Below are positions 9,331 to 19,269 of a stretch of 64,000 nt of DNA, piece after piece. Below the pieces are notes generated by a model. The model ran no database searches. It saw only the letters and a program-made list of their open reading frames with translations, and had not been told where the DNA came from. Origin of the DNA: Halalkalibacter urbisdiaboli (lineage in GTDB: Bacteria > Bacillota > Bacilli > Bacillales > Bacillaceae_D); assembly GCF_002156385.1 (NCBI RefSeq), contig NZ_MVJM01000002.1, positions 528,921-592,920 of the forward strand. The letters run 5' to 3'. A program made the translations under genes and the position numbers. Position 1 is the stretch's first letter. Each line of letters begins with the position of its first letter.

Positions 9331-9445
9331 CTGTGAGCGTAGTCGCTACATTTTTTAAAAGCCTTACGAAGGGGGGTTCGCAAGGCGCGTAGCCAACGAA
9401 GCCATTGCTGTGAACGCTTTATGCCTTTGAGACACTCCCTTGCGT
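9331..9445 (+). repeat. Diverged copy of the intergenic hairpin element (copy 1)
   Basis: The order GAGCGTAGTCGCTAC, TTTTTTAAAAGCC, a hairpin (GCCTTACGAA with TTCGCAAGGC), then GCGTAGCCAACGAAGCCATT parallels the better-preserved copies elsewhere (for example 41733-41830). The conserved TGGGTTT loop is replaced by a G run. It lies between catE and the cold-shock gene terminator. Confidence 0.5.
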
Positions 9446-9455
9446 TTCAACAAAC

Positions 9456-9495
9456 AAAACAGACCCAAGACATTCATTTGTCAAGGGTCTGTTTT
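9456..9495 (-). terminator. Terminator of the cold-shock gene
   Basis: AAAACAGACCC pairs with GGGTCTGTTTT, with inner GACA/TGTC pairs. It directly follows the minus-strand cold-shock gene and is U-rich in both directions. Confidence 0.8.
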
Positions 9496-9510
9496 ATTAG
9501 CTGCAAACAA

Positions 9511-9711
9511 TTATACTTTTTGTACGTTTGTCGCTTGAGGTCCTCGGTTGCCTTCTTCGATATCGAAAGTAACTTCTTGACCTTCGTCTAGTGATTTAAA
9601 ACCTTCGCTTTGGATAGCTGAGAAGTGAACGAAAACATCTTCGCCACCTTCACGTTCGATAAATCCAAAACCTTTTTCTGCATTAAACCATTTTACTTTT
9701 CCGTGTTCCAT
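9511..9711 (-). CDS. Cold-shock protein, CspA/CspB family
   Basis: 66 residues with the complete OB fold: RNP1 KGFGFIE and RNP2 VFVHFSAI. Small single-strand nucleic-acid chaperone, induced at low temperature or constitutive depending on paralogue. Ribosome site GGAGG at 8 bases. The 130-base leader before the next gene end is long enough for the thermosensing 5' UTR typical of csp mRNAs, but I do not see a decisive cold-box. Which paralogue (cspB, cspC, cspD) cannot be fixed. Confidence 0.93.
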   Translation of the reverse strand: MEHGKVKWFNAEKGFGFIEREGGEDVFVHFSAIQSEGFKSLDEGQEVTFDIEEGNRGPQATNVQKV

Positions 9712-9883
9712 CTTTGTTGCCTCCTTGCATGTACCAAATACATGAAAAATATTGCAAGTACCTTGCGTATTTTATTATGTCCATGGCGTATAGTTTTATT
9801 CATTGAATATTATTAATTTATTTCTGCATACTAAAAACATATTTTGCTCAACTTCAACCTATTTTCATGTTTCGTAAAAATGA

Positions 9884-12800
9884 CTACTTTTTTTTAGGTT
9901 TTTTTGCTGGCTCTACCGTTACAGTTAATATCACTTTTTTAGAGTAACCTTCAACGGTTCCTTCAATTATCTGTTCACCGACTATACTAGAATCAATGGA
10001 ACCATCCCACGTGATTTCCATCTTTTTAACAGAACCATCATTCATTATCGCCTTTACCTTTTTCGGGAGTTTTACCTTTTTATATTGGGTAACAGTCATT
10101 GCTATATCTGGTATAGTAAACGTATCTTCCATTTTTTCTGCTTCAATAATTCGACCTTCTGGCTCAGCATAGGCTTCACCTACTGTTCCAAGCTTCTCTA
10201 GGAATTCCGTAAAAACATCATAATCTGGAAGGAATAATTCCATCATTCTTCCATCGTCTTTCGCCCGTTTTAAACTCTCAAAACCATCTCCCCCATCGGC
10301 AATAAATTCATTCGTCGCAACAATATAGGTTGCATTCTCATCTAATGGCACATACCCTGTTTCTGTTTCTATTTCGACGTCATAAACCCGCTCAAATGCT
10401 GGTTGTGCTCGGTCGTAGCTAAATCGGAGCCCCGCTACTTGTAAGAAACGACCTTGGGCGCTTTCAACCTGACTTACACCATTTTCTAACGCTTCGAGTA
10501 GTTCTGTTCCAGTTAATTCAAGTGCAACTAAATTATTCGCAAACGGAAGAACCGTTAGCACATCTCCTAATGTCACATCTCCAGCACGAATCGAGGCTCG
10601 AATACCGCCACCGTTTTGAATTGCGATTTGAGCATTGACACTTTCCTTTGCTTTCGCTAACATTCCATCGGCAATGAGATTGCCAAGATTCGTTTCCTTC
10701 GTTCTAACATTTTCACGTTCTCCATCCAGATCGACTGTCGATTTGCCAATCACAGTTTGCTTGAGCTCTTCAATTGGTTCCTTTAGGACTTCTAAGCGTT
10801 CTGCGGCAGCCATATCTTCAGCAAATATATACTCGCCAGCTTCATTTTTCTCATCAACTTCAACTAACTCTGAGTGCCATTGCTGTAATACACCGTGTTC
10901 GTCAAACTCAACATCCATTCTACCAATGTAAACACCATAATCTTGCGCTTGAACAACAATTGTCGGCTCCGTCTCTTCATGAAGAACAACTGCTTGGTCA
11001 ATTTTCGTGTGACTATGTCCGCCAATGATCACATCTATGCCACTTACCTCTTCTGCTAATTTCACATCATACTGATGGCCTAAATGCGTGAGAGCGACAA
11101 TCTTATTTACTCCCTCTTCTTCTAGCATCGCTACTGTCTCATGTGCTTTTTCAAGATAATCCTCAAAAGTTATCTGTTCTCCTGGATTTGCTAAATAAGC
11201 TGTGTCTTCTGTTGTCAAACCAAATACTCCTATTTCTTCTTCGTCGATTTCCATAATAATCGCTGGATACAGCTTTCCACTGTCTCCAGATTTACCGATC
11301 GTATGCTCAGCAAGTTGACTCAGTTCTGGGTCCTGACTGTAATCAACGTTTGCACTGACAAACGGGAAGTGAGCATTTTTTATAAAATTCGCTAACACCT
11401 CTGATCCTTTATCAAATTCATGGTTACCAGGTACCATTGCATCATAGCCAACCATATTCATAAATTCTAAGTCTGCCTGTCCAAGGTACTGGTTAAAAAA
11501 TAATGTTCCAGAAAAGACGTCTCCAGCATCAAGTAAAATCGAATGTTCGACCTCTTCACGTATCGTGTTAATAGCCGTAATTCTTCTAGCAACATTATCT
11601 AAATGAGCATGAGTGTCATTCGTATGCATAATTGTTAAATGAAAGTCTTCATCCTTTTTATGATCTAAAGCCATTTGAACAACGACCGGATCATGGTCAC
11701 TCGCACGACCATGAGCTTCCATAAAATCCGCATTAATGTTGACAATATCAATTTCAGTTTGTGAAGCTAAATGATTACTAACAAGTATATGGTCCAAGAC
11801 TTGAGAATTTCCTTCATATACATACGTATATTGTTCGTTTAACGGAAGAGTATCAATCATGTTTGTTAATTGATTCCCTTTAACAATATCTAATGTTTTC
11901 GAAAACTGATAATCATTTAAATCACCAAGCACAACGACATTAGCCTGTGGATTTTTTGTCTGCACATCTTGCACAAAATTATGAATAATGGTGGCGATTT
12001 GATGACGTTGCTTTTCACTTTCAAAAACAGGTGGTTGGTTTTTTCCAAATAAAGGTTGGTCACCACGTTTTGAATTAAAATGATTGTTAATGACGATAAC
12101 CTTTTCACCATTGAACACAAATTCTGCAGCCAATGGCTTTCGGCTGTTTTCAAATGCTGTATTCGTCGGGTCAATCCTTCCTGGATTTAACGTTAACGCT
12201 CCATCAAGATACTCAACAGACTGAGTTGCCGTACCAGCTTCTTTTCCTTCAGCTAATTTCACTCGTTCCGTGTTATAGAGAAAACCAACACGAATATTTC
12301 CACCTGGAACCCCACCATCTTGATTGTTTTCAGGCGCAATATCTGTGAAATCATACGAAGGCCCACCTAACGCTTTAATTTTCGCAATTAGCTTTTCATA
12401 CGTCTCATTTGCAACTGTCGTGCCTGAATCTGTTTCGCCGTCGTTATCTTGAATTTCAACTAACCCAATAATATCGGGCGATTTAAGATTCGTAATAAAT
12501 GATTGAGCAATTTTTTCTATTTTTGTGTCGGATGTTCTTGCAGAAAGATTTTCAACATTGTAGTTTGCTACGGTTAATTTAGATTCATCTTTTACAATCG
12601 CAGTAACTTCTTGCTCGACTTCACTTTTGATTAAATTAGGTAAGCGATGTTTATCGGTCATAATTTTAAAGTTATTATATGTGTATCCGACTACACCTGT
12701 AATTGAGCCATCAAAACAATCCCCAGTTTTCGCTACAAAGCTCGTATCGTTAATATTAAGAAATAATCTATCTGGATTTTGGTTGGCTTCTGTAAGGATG

Positions 12801-14902
12801 CGACCGCCGTTTGCAGTTTGAAGTTTTTCACGACCATTTGCAACAGTGACTGGTACTTCACCATATTTTTGTGGACCAACTGCGCAAGCATGATTAAGCT
12901 GAACCCGCATTCCTTCTAAGCTTTCGTAAAAGTCAATGGCATCGACTTCTGGATTAAAAACGGTTAGCATGTCACTATCAATATGATCTGCTGGAATAAT
13001 ACGCCCATTCTCTCCTATGAGAACTGGTGGTGCTAATTGATGTAATTGATCGGTCGCTACGAGCTCAACTTTATCACTCGCTAAATTGGCACTAATTTGT
13101 GTGACCTCTAAATGAGTATCCGCACGATCATCGTATCCCTCACTTGACGTCCCACTGAATTCGGTCACCTTTCCAGTAACCTTGACATGGTCACCAACAC
13201 TGCGTCCATGTGACGTTTTATATACATAAATTCCTTCTGAAGTTTTCTCATCCCCATCTGGGAGAGGATCCTCTATATAAAAGCCATGGCTTGTAACAAA
13301 CGTGACAATTCCTTCGACACTAGCTACATTTTCATTTAGGAAAGGCGAAGTATGCCCTGAACCTTGAATGTCATGAATTCTTGGATTGTCATTTATAATT
13401 GTATAAGAATACTGAACAACCTCACTTATATGGCCTTCCCCGTCAACGGCTATTGCTTTAAGTGTGACATTATCGGAAATTTCAATAGGAGAAGTATATT
13501 TTGTACTCATTTCTGTAGGGGTAGAACCATCTATTGTATAATAAATAGTTGCACCATTTTTAGCTGGTGTGAGTGTAACATTTGTTCCTATTGCTACTCC
13601 ACCTGAATTAGGATTTGCCATAACGGCTGAAACGTCTTCTGCTTCTCCAGCATCTACAAATGAGAAGTCATGAATACCTCTTGGTTTTAACTGATAAGTC
13701 CCGTTAAACACAGAGGCTATTCCAACCACGTCGACAACCATTCCATTGGTATAAGGAAACTCCTCATACGTTAATCCCGTTCGATTATCGACACGAACAG
13801 TAAGCGTTTGATTATCTTTTTCAGCTATAAATTCAAATGTTCCATATTGATTAACACTTATTATATTCCTAATTTTTATACTTTCTAGCTTTACAAGCTG
13901 TCCTTGATTCGTAGCATCCACCTTATCTGGTGTGACAATTACCGGTTCAGGAATAGCCGCCTCTCCTTCTTTTTGAAGAGATGATATATTAGAAATTTGA
14001 AGCTCACCATTATATGCTCCTTTTTGTCCGCTCAGTGTTACGTTATCCCCAGGCTTTACTTCATCATTTCCTTGATATACATAGATTCCTGCTGTTTCAT
14101 CTTGAAGATAAAATCCTTTTGAGCCCCAAAGACCTGTCCCTGTTGTTACAACACCATTTATTTTAACTTCTGTTCCATTTGTTAGGTTACGAACCTGAGA
14201 TATTGTACTTACTGGAAGAGCTTGCTTCATTGTATACGTAAACGTTGCAACATCACTCGCCTCAAAACCATCGGCAACTGCAAATGCTTTAATGGTTGTC
14301 TCTTCAAAAATAATAATCGGTTCATCGTAGACCTGACTTTGTTTATTAGGCTCTGTTCCATCCGTAGTATAGTAAATCTTCGCACCTTCAGTAGCTGTTT
14401 GCAGGCTTATTGTTGTTCCAGCCTCAACTTCACCTTGCAGTGGAGTAGCTTGTACATTAGCTGTTTTCCCTGCGTTTTCTTCGACAAACTCATAAGTTGT
14501 CGGTGATTTTAGACCAGCTACACCAAAGTATGCTTCTAAACTTCCGGTTATTTTAACTTTCTTTCCTAAATTATTTGGATTATCAACTAGATTTAGAGCT
14601 GTTCGAATCGCCCCTGACGGTAATTGGATTGGCAGAAAATCAGTTGGCTCTTCAGCTGAGTCTGCTAAGGCCAAATTTGTACTAACACTAAATGGTGCAT
14701 TTAGCTTAAAGTTAGGACCACTACTTACAGTTCCTACAATATAGCCTTCGACCGTTGCGATTCCGGAATTATTTGCTATCGCTTCAGCAACCGTCAACGT
14801 TGTAGATGCTTGTACATTCCCAATTCCTATTTGTGAGTAAACTGGGAGCATTAAGGTGAAAACTAAAAAAAGCTTTACGAGTTTCTTGATTCGATTCTTC
14901 AA
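9884..14902 (-). CDS. Giant secreted nuclease / 5'-nucleotidase (YhcR-like)
   Basis: 1672 residues. In order: signal peptide (1-32, ending VQA); an OB-like domain (about 35-140); a chitobiase/hexosaminidase C-terminal-like domain (about 150-225, KIYYTTDGTEPN); a second OB (about 230-415); a second chitobiase-like domain (about 425-500, TIYYTIDGSTPTEM); a third OB (about 510-680, YhcR type); an endonuclease/exonuclease/phosphatase domain (about 765-1085: VANYNVENL, IGLVEIQDNDG, NNHFNSKRGDQ, VVLGDLNDY, ASDHDPVVV); a 5'-nucleotidase metallophosphatase (about 1090-1340: MHTNDTHAHLDN, DAGDVF, GNHEFD, GGHSHT); its C-terminal domain (about 1390-1560, NGGGIRA, NEFIADGGDGF); and a bacterial Ig-like end. 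Expected to degrade extracellular DNA/RNA and dephosphorylate nucleotides for phosphate or nucleoside scavenging. B. subtilis YhcR ends in a sortase signal; this protein ends EPAKKPKKK with none. Confidence 0.9.
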   Translation of the reverse strand: MKNRIKKLVKLFLVFTLMLPVYSQIGIGNVQASTTLTVAEAIANNSGIATVEGYIVGTVSSGPNFKLNAPFSVSTNLALADSAEEPTDFLPIQLPSGAIRTALNLVDNPNNLGKKVKITGSLEAYFGVAGLKSPTTYEFVEENAGKTANVQATPLQGEVEAGTTISLQTATEGAKIYYTTDGTEPNKQSQVYDEPIIIFEETTIKAFAVADGFEASDVATFTYTMKQALPVSTISQVRNLTNGTEVKINGVVTTGTGLWGSKGFYLQDETAGIYVYQGNDEVKPGDNVTLSGQKGAYNGELQISNISSLQKEGEAAIPEPVIVTPDKVDATNQGQLVKLESIKIRNIISVNQYGTFEFIAEKDNQTLTVRVDNRTGLTYEEFPYTNGMVVDVVGIASVFNGTYQLKPRGIHDFSFVDAGEAEDVSAVMANPNSGGVAIGTNVTLTPAKNGATIYYTIDGSTPTEMSTKYTSPIEISDNVTLKAIAVDGEGHISEVVQYSYTIINDNPRIHDIQGSGHTSPFLNENVASVEGIVTFVTSHGFYIEDPLPDGDEKTSEGIYVYKTSHGRSVGDHVKVTGKVTEFSGTSSEGYDDRADTHLEVTQISANLASDKVELVATDQLHQLAPPVLIGENGRIIPADHIDSDMLTVFNPEVDAIDFYESLEGMRVQLNHACAVGPQKYGEVPVTVANGREKLQTANGGRILTEANQNPDRLFLNINDTSFVAKTGDCFDGSITGVVGYTYNNFKIMTDKHRLPNLIKSEVEQEVTAIVKDESKLTVANYNVENLSARTSDTKIEKIAQSFITNLKSPDIIGLVEIQDNDGETDSGTTVANETYEKLIAKIKALGGPSYDFTDIAPENNQDGGVPGGNIRVGFLYNTERVKLAEGKEAGTATQSVEYLDGALTLNPGRIDPTNTAFENSRKPLAAEFVFNGEKVIVINNHFNSKRGDQPLFGKNQPPVFESEKQRHQIATIIHNFVQDVQTKNPQANVVVLGDLNDYQFSKTLDIVKGNQLTNMIDTLPLNEQYTYVYEGNSQVLDHILVSNHLASQTEIDIVNINADFMEAHGRASDHDPVVVQMALDHKKDEDFHLTIMHTNDTHAHLDNVARRITAINTIREEVEHSILLDAGDVFSGTLFFNQYLGQADLEFMNMVGYDAMVPGNHEFDKGSEVLANFIKNAHFPFVSANVDYSQDPELSQLAEHTIGKSGDSGKLYPAIIMEIDEEEIGVFGLTTEDTAYLANPGEQITFEDYLEKAHETVAMLEEEGVNKIVALTHLGHQYDVKLAEEVSGIDVIIGGHSHTKIDQAVVLHEETEPTIVVQAQDYGVYIGRMDVEFDEHGVLQQWHSELVEVDEKNEAGEYIFAEDMAAAERLEVLKEPIEELKQTVIGKSTVDLDGERENVRTKETNLGNLIADGMLAKAKESVNAQIAIQNGGGIRASIRAGDVTLGDVLTVLPFANNLVALELTGTELLEALENGVSQVESAQGRFLQVAGLRFSYDRAQPAFERVYDVEIETETGYVPLDENATYIVATNEFIADGGDGFESLKRAKDDGRMMELFLPDYDVFTEFLEKLGTVGEAYAEPEGRIIEAEKMEDTFTIPDIAMTVTQYKKVKLPKKVKAIMNDGSVKKMEITWDGSIDSSIVGEQIIEGTVEGYSKKVILTVTVEPAKKPKKK

Positions 14903-15033
14903 CGTTTATTCCTCCTTCATATATTAGGTACATCTTAATCATAAAAGAGGAATAATAAGCCAGTTTTAATAATGTTAATTTTTTGAATAGTTTCTTTAAA
15001 CCTTTTTTAATTTTTACAAATCTTTTAATAAAC

Positions 15034-15066
15034 AAAAAAAGACACCTTCCCGTTTCCGAGAAAGTG
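15034..15066 (-). terminator. Terminator after the GGDEF-EAL gene
   Basis: On the minus strand CACTTTCTC pairs with GGGAAGGTG (two G-U pairs), followed by seven T. It lies between the GGDEF-EAL stop and the nuclease gene start. Confidence 0.65.
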
Positions 15067-15169
15067 AGTTTAGTTAATAATGAAAATAATTCCCATATAA
15101 CCTACCTCTGCTAACAGTAGTACTACCGCTATATCTAGTATCCCAATAACATTAGTGACTTCCCATTTC

Positions 15170-17422
15170 TTATTCTTCTCTCTTTTTCTTAAAGTCTTTC
15201 ACTAATTTAGAAAATTGCTCTTCAAACTCTTTAGCAGGTATTGGTTTCATAAAGTAGTAGCCTTGTACAACATTACATTGCTGCTGACGTAAAAATTTAA
15301 GTTGTTCTTTATTTTCAACTCCTTCAGCAATCACTTTAATTCCGAGACTTTGTGCCATGGCGATAATCGCTCCAACTATTTTTGCATCATTTTCATCAAC
15401 TAAAATATCTGTCATAAACGATTTATCAATTTTCAAACAATTGATTGAAAAGCTTTTTAAATAACTTAATGAACTATAACCAGTTCCGAAGTCATCCATA
15501 CTAATTTGTATACCTAAATCTCTTAATTGTCTTAACACGTTTACAGCATATGTAAAATCCATAGCCATTGATTCAGTAATTTCTAACTCTAAATACTGAG
15601 GTTCAAGATTTGTTCTAATCAAAATATCTTCAATCACTTCAGCTAAATTTTGCTTTAAAAACTGTTGTGGCGACAAATTGACGGCGACTTTAATTAATGG
15701 GAGTCCTTTATCGAGCCATTTTTTGATTTGACGACAGGCTTCCTCTAGGACCCACTCGCCAATTGGAATAATAAGTCCAGTTTTTTCCGCCAATGGAATG
15801 AATTCATTCGGTGGGATAAGCCCCGATACCGGGTGATTCCACCGTAATAATGCTTCTAATCCTGTAATATCTCCCGTATCAATATTGACCTGCGCTTGGT
15901 AATAAAGAGAAAATTCCTTATTTTCCAGTGCATTTCTAAGATGATTTTCTAATAAAAGCTCTTCTCGAGAATCAATATACATTTCAGGGGTAAAAACGAT
16001 ATATCCATTTTTCCCTTGAAATTTTGCTTTGTACATCGCAGCATCGACTTGTACCAAATAATCTTCTAGCCCAATCCCATTTGTCGGATAAAAAGCAATG
16101 CCGATGCTAGCCGTTGCGTTAAACTGATTGTTATTAATGGTGAATGGCTTTTTAAATTGTGCGACAATCTGATCAGAAATCCTAGTCGCCTCGTCCTCTT
16201 TGTGAACATCTTTCAAAAGGATCATGAACTCATCACCACTAATCCGTGCAAGCATATCATCAGGTTGTAAACAAGCCTTTAACCTTCGAGTCACTGCCTT
16301 TAGTAATTTATCGCCATTACTGTGACCAAATGTATCATTAATATTTTTAAACCTGTCTAAATCAATCAATAACAAAGCAAAATCCTTATTTTTATTCTCA
16401 TTCATTAATCTTTCCAATTCACTATGAAAATACCTCCGATTAGGAAGTCCTGTAAGCTCATCATGATAAGCTAAGTAATTATACTTTTCTTCCATCAAAA
16501 AGCGTTCCGTTATATCGCGAAGCTGCGCAAAAGCTCCAATTATCGTGGCATTATTATTATCATAAATTGGTTGAGCATCAAAAAGACAAATAATTCGTTC
16601 CCCGTTATTATTCGTAAATTTCATTTCCACGTCTTTAAATATTTTTTGTGAATCAATTACTTCTTGGAAATAGCCCCCTGTAATATCGGTTGCATAAATA
16701 TTTTTACCTATCATCTCATCCCTTGTAAATCCTGATAATTCTTCCGCGAATTCGTTAAACTCTGTCACTTGACCAGCAGCATCAGTAATAATAATCGCAT
16801 TCCTTGTTCTACTAAGCATAATTTGATTCATGATGTTTAGTTTTCTATTTTGTTTTCTTAATAAAAGCTCGCGTTCTATCAAATCTACTATGTTTGTCAA
16901 CATATTTATAAACAACGGATTTTGTAATTCAACCGTTGTCATCATTGAAATACTGCCAAGTAAGTCATCAATGTCTGTATAATGAAACGTGACTCCATAG
17001 CAAGCTGAGCTATGTAAACAACGAAAATAATGGTCATCTCCAATTATCTGAACAGGGTGTCTCTGTTGTAGGGCTAAACTGATGACGTTCGTTCCCATAT
17101 CTTCTAGTGAAAACTGGGCCCCCAACCTAATTCCTAATTGAGTTACGGTTGTTTCAATCATTTTATCACCCATCATATCAAGTATGAAACCGTTTTCATC
17201 CGAAATCACTAATAAGATAGGCTTTCCCTTTAATGAATTTAGAAATTTCTGAGAAAAAAAACTAACAACTTTAAGGATCTCACTATATGATTCTCTTTTT
17301 TCTGCAAATTGACTTGGTGTCATATTTATACTAGGTTTTCTAATCTCGTTAGGGTCCATACCAATTAATTTACATTGATGCAAAGATTCAAGAATATAGT
17401 AAGGAGTTTTATTGGTAGGCAT
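15170..17422 (-). CDS. Cyclic-di-GMP enzyme with sensor GAF, PAS, GGDEF and EAL domains
   Basis: 750 residues. The N-terminal ~200 residues resemble the GAF input domain of AcoR/DhaR-type activators ([45 protein letters not shown]). A PAS domain (about 200-310) contains [25 protein letters not shown] (about 320-480) reads SGDEF in place of GGDEF, a variant still active in some enzymes, and the RxxD inhibitory site is QPDD, so product inhibition is probably lost. EAL (about 490-740) keeps EALLRW, the NLSPQQFL metal segment, [21 protein letters not shown] and IAEGVE. Catalytic residues for phosphodiesterase activity look complete. No membrane segment: cytoplasmic sensor. Ribosome site AAAGGAG. 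Confidence 0.9.
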   Translation of the reverse strand: MPTNKTPYYILESLHQCKLIGMDPNEIRKPSINMTPSQFAEKRESYSEILKVVSFFSQKFLNSLKGKPILLVISDENGFILDMMGDKMIETTVTQLGIRLGAQFSLEDMGTNVISLALQQRHPVQIIGDDHYFRCLHSSACYGVTFHYTDIDDLLGSISMMTTVELQNPLFINMLTNIVDLIERELLLRKQNRKLNIMNQIMLSRTRNAIIITDAAGQVTEFNEFAEELSGFTRDEMIGKNIYATDITGGYFQEVIDSQKIFKDVEMKFTNNNGERIICLFDAQPIYDNNNATIIGAFAQLRDITERFLMEEKYNYLAYHDELTGLPNRRYFHSELERLMNENKNKDFALLLIDLDRFKNINDTFGHSNGDKLLKAVTRRLKACLQPDDMLARISGDEFMILLKDVHKEDEATRISDQIVAQFKKPFTINNNQFNATASIGIAFYPTNGIGLEDYLVQVDAAMYKAKFQGKNGYIVFTPEMYIDSREELLLENHLRNALENKEFSLYYQAQVNIDTGDITGLEALLRWNHPVSGLIPPNEFIPLAEKTGLIIPIGEWVLEEACRQIKKWLDKGLPLIKVAVNLSPQQFLKQNLAEVIEDILIRTNLEPQYLELEITESMAMDFTYAVNVLRQLRDLGIQISMDDFGTGYSSLSYLKSFSINCLKIDKSFMTDILVDENDAKIVGAIIAMAQSLGIKVIAEGVENKEQLKFLRQQQCNVVQGYYFMKPIPAKEFEEQFSKLVKDFKKKREE

Positions 17423-17822
17423 CGTTTAATCACTCTCCTTTTAGTAGTATAATCTTTTTTCAAATATAAAGTAAATGAAAAAGGAGAACTATGTCGGTCC
17501 TCCTAAAAACGCTCGTAATAGCTTATATTAAAGAGCCTACACGATCTTAAATCGATAGGATGAATTTGCCATTTAACGCTACCAAACACCTATGTTAATA
17601 TAGGTGATTCCCTTTGACTCAAGGTCACATAATTAGTATAAGGCTAGCTCTTCTTGGGATTTTTCCGAATCGTTTGGTGTTTTTTAAATATCGTACTTAA
17701 TAAACGAGTATCCACTCAATTAATTCAGCATTCTTTATATAAAAATCAATTTTCTTCGTTTATAATTGGAAAACATAGGTTGGTATTTTATACCTCAAAA
17801 CCCTCAAAAAGGAGAAATAAAA
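17423..17822. other. Intergenic stretch without a supported gene
   Basis: About 400 A/T-rich bases between a minus-strand and a plus-strand gene. The pair GGTGTTTGG-type short repeats and CACCTATGTTAATATAGGTG (17588-17607, a 7-bp inverted repeat) are the only structures seen. No convincing coding frame with a ribosome site. Confidence 0.4.
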
Positions 17823-18110
17823 ATGAAGCTCTCTCGTAAATTCAAAATTAGCTTGTTCTATGGGGTAGCTCTTGTCATTGTTATCGCCATTCTTTTACTA
17901 ATCCCTGAAAGTACATTTGAAATAAAAGTGGTTGACAAAGAAGAACAGGAGCTGGTTATCGGTACAAGCTTTGTTGTTTATTCTGAAGAAGATTATTATA
18001 TTGTTTCCGAAGAGGAGTTTGCTACAATTGACATTGGAGATACAATCGAATTTCGCTGGGTAGATAATCGAAAAATTGAAATTCTTTCCGTCACTAAGAC
18101 AAACCGTTAA
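17823..18110 (+). CDS. Hypothetical single-pass membrane protein
   Basis: 95 residues from the ATG after AAAAAGGAG. Residues 9-28 form one membrane helix (ISLFYGVALVIVIAILLLIP). The rest is an acidic, beta-rich extracytoplasmic domain (FEIKVVDKEEQELVIGTSFV and EFRWVDNRKIEILSV). No family recognised. Stands alone, followed by a palindromic segment (ACTACAAGCCTCTCTTGTAGT near 18133-18153) that is a likely terminator. Confidence 0.7.
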   Translation: MKLSRKFKISLFYGVALVIVIAILLLIPESTFEIKVVDKEEQELVIGTSFVVYSEEDYYIVSEEEFATIDIGDTIEFRWVDNRKIEILSVTKTNR

Positions 18111-18130
18111 AGGGCACTACTTAAGTATTA

Positions 18131-18158
18131 GTCGACTACAAGCCTCTCTTGTAGTCGA
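18131..18158 (+). terminator. Probable terminator
   Basis: GTCGACTACAAG pairs with CTTGTAGTCGAC around a short loop just after the membrane protein stop. Strong stem but no clear T run, so it may instead be a boundary palindrome. Confidence 0.5.
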
Positions 18159-18182
18159 CACCACTGTTCTATCGATAACGAC

Positions 18183-18677
18183 TTATTTTAAAGAGAGCTC
18201 TCTTCTATTTAATATCCTTATCAAGCCAATAATCATTCGACATAATAAAAATTTAGCCGCCATGCTAAAAAATGAATGATGCCATTTCCACCCTTTTTTC
18301 CACGTAATTAAATCCGTCTTCTTTTCAGCAATCGTTTCAATAATAACCTGCGGAATAATGAACACAAATAGCTTTAATATGATACCAATAGGCCTGCTAT
18401 TTAGCGTCCATTGATTATAGTAAAGTAAAAATAGCGGATAGTGTACATAATCAAATGGCAGATGTATAGGCGTTTTTTTGGATAGAGGTTTTATTTTATA
18501 TTTTATATACCCCTTTGAAACAAGGTAACGATCTGCATAACTGTTCCCTATACAACTGACAAGGTAAACAATAATCCAGTCTTTAAGAGGACGTTTCATG
18601 ATCGCGAAAGGTAATAGAGCTAATGCTACTACAGTTGTAAATAGCAAAAAGGAGCGTTCGTACTGTTTTCTCTTCAT
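18183..18677 (-). CDS. CBO0543-family multi-pass membrane protein
   Basis: 164 residues from the ATG after AGAGGTG at 9 bases; the upstream GTG is inside that ribosome site. Three to four hydrophobic helices (LLFTTVVALALLPFAIM, WIIVYLVSCIGNSYADRY, IGIILKLFVFIIPQVIIE) and the family-like C-terminus KTDLITWKKGWKWHHSFF. Function of the family is unknown; some members lie near sporulation or spore-germination genes. Assignment is from memory of the pattern. Confidence 0.6.
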   Translation of the reverse strand: MKRKQYERSFLLFTTVVALALLPFAIMKRPLKDWIIVYLVSCIGNSYADRYLVSKGYIKYKIKPLSKKTPIHLPFDYVHYPLFLLYYNQWTLNSRPIGIILKLFVFIIPQVIIETIAEKKTDLITWKKGWKWHHSFFSMAAKFLLCRMIIGLIRILNRRELSLK

Positions 18678-18786
18678 GTCATAATTCACCTCTAGGTTAG
18701 GATGCCTTTAAAAAAAAGTAATACTCCTTAATTATGGATTCTAACCAAATTATCCAATTACCAATCAGTCTTTTCAACTTACCATT

Positions 18787-19167
18787 TTAGACATGCTCAT
18801 CCCTATATCGTTCAATTACTAAATTTATTATCTTGTTATAAGCATTTATATAAAGATTAGGATCTGGCTCCTTCCCCATTACCTTTGGGACATCGAAGTC
18901 GGATAATACAAAATGATGCTTCGGTGTAACCTCATGTCTAGCTAAACAGCTTTTACAACAAGACAATGGACATCCGTCAATGGCGATAATATTCCGACCA
19001 GATTTGGCTGTTTTCACAAGAGGTTTTACATCTCCACCGACACCAGCGATGCACGACATCTCCGCCACTTTTTCACGATCCATCTTTAATGCAATCATAT
19101 TCGCGGTTTGTGCAGCAGAGGAACATCCTGAGCATGAATAGACAAGAGGTAAATCGTTTTTTTTCAT
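18787..19167 (-). CDS. DGC-domain putative zinc-binding protein
   Basis: 126 residues. The family's cysteine pattern is complete: YSCSGCSSAAQTAN at the start, AEMSCIAGVGG, then IDGCPLSCCKSCL. This matches the DGC (Asp-Gly-Cys) domain family, small cytoplasmic proteins thought to bind zinc or another metal. The conserved DGC itself is at about residues 64-66. Divergent from uvsE with about 100 bases between. No operon partner. Confidence 0.8.
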   Translation of the reverse strand: MKKNDLPLVYSCSGCSSAAQTANMIALKMDREKVAEMSCIAGVGGDVKPLVKTAKSGRNIIAIDGCPLSCCKSCLARHEVTPKHHFVLSDFDVPKVMGKEPDPNLYINAYNKIINLVIERYRDEHV

Positions 19168-19269
19168 TTTTGTACCCCTTCCACGTTTGGATTAGTTTGA
19201 TTCATAAAGTTTCTATAAAAAGTCCACACTGTTTGTAAGCAACATATCCAAACAAGGTGGAATGAAACG

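Noticed and set aside
15071-15169. 31-residue hydrophobic frame after the GGDEF-EAL gene
   Set aside because: It encodes ILDIAVVLLLAEVGYMGIIF but has no start codon in frame and no ribosome site.
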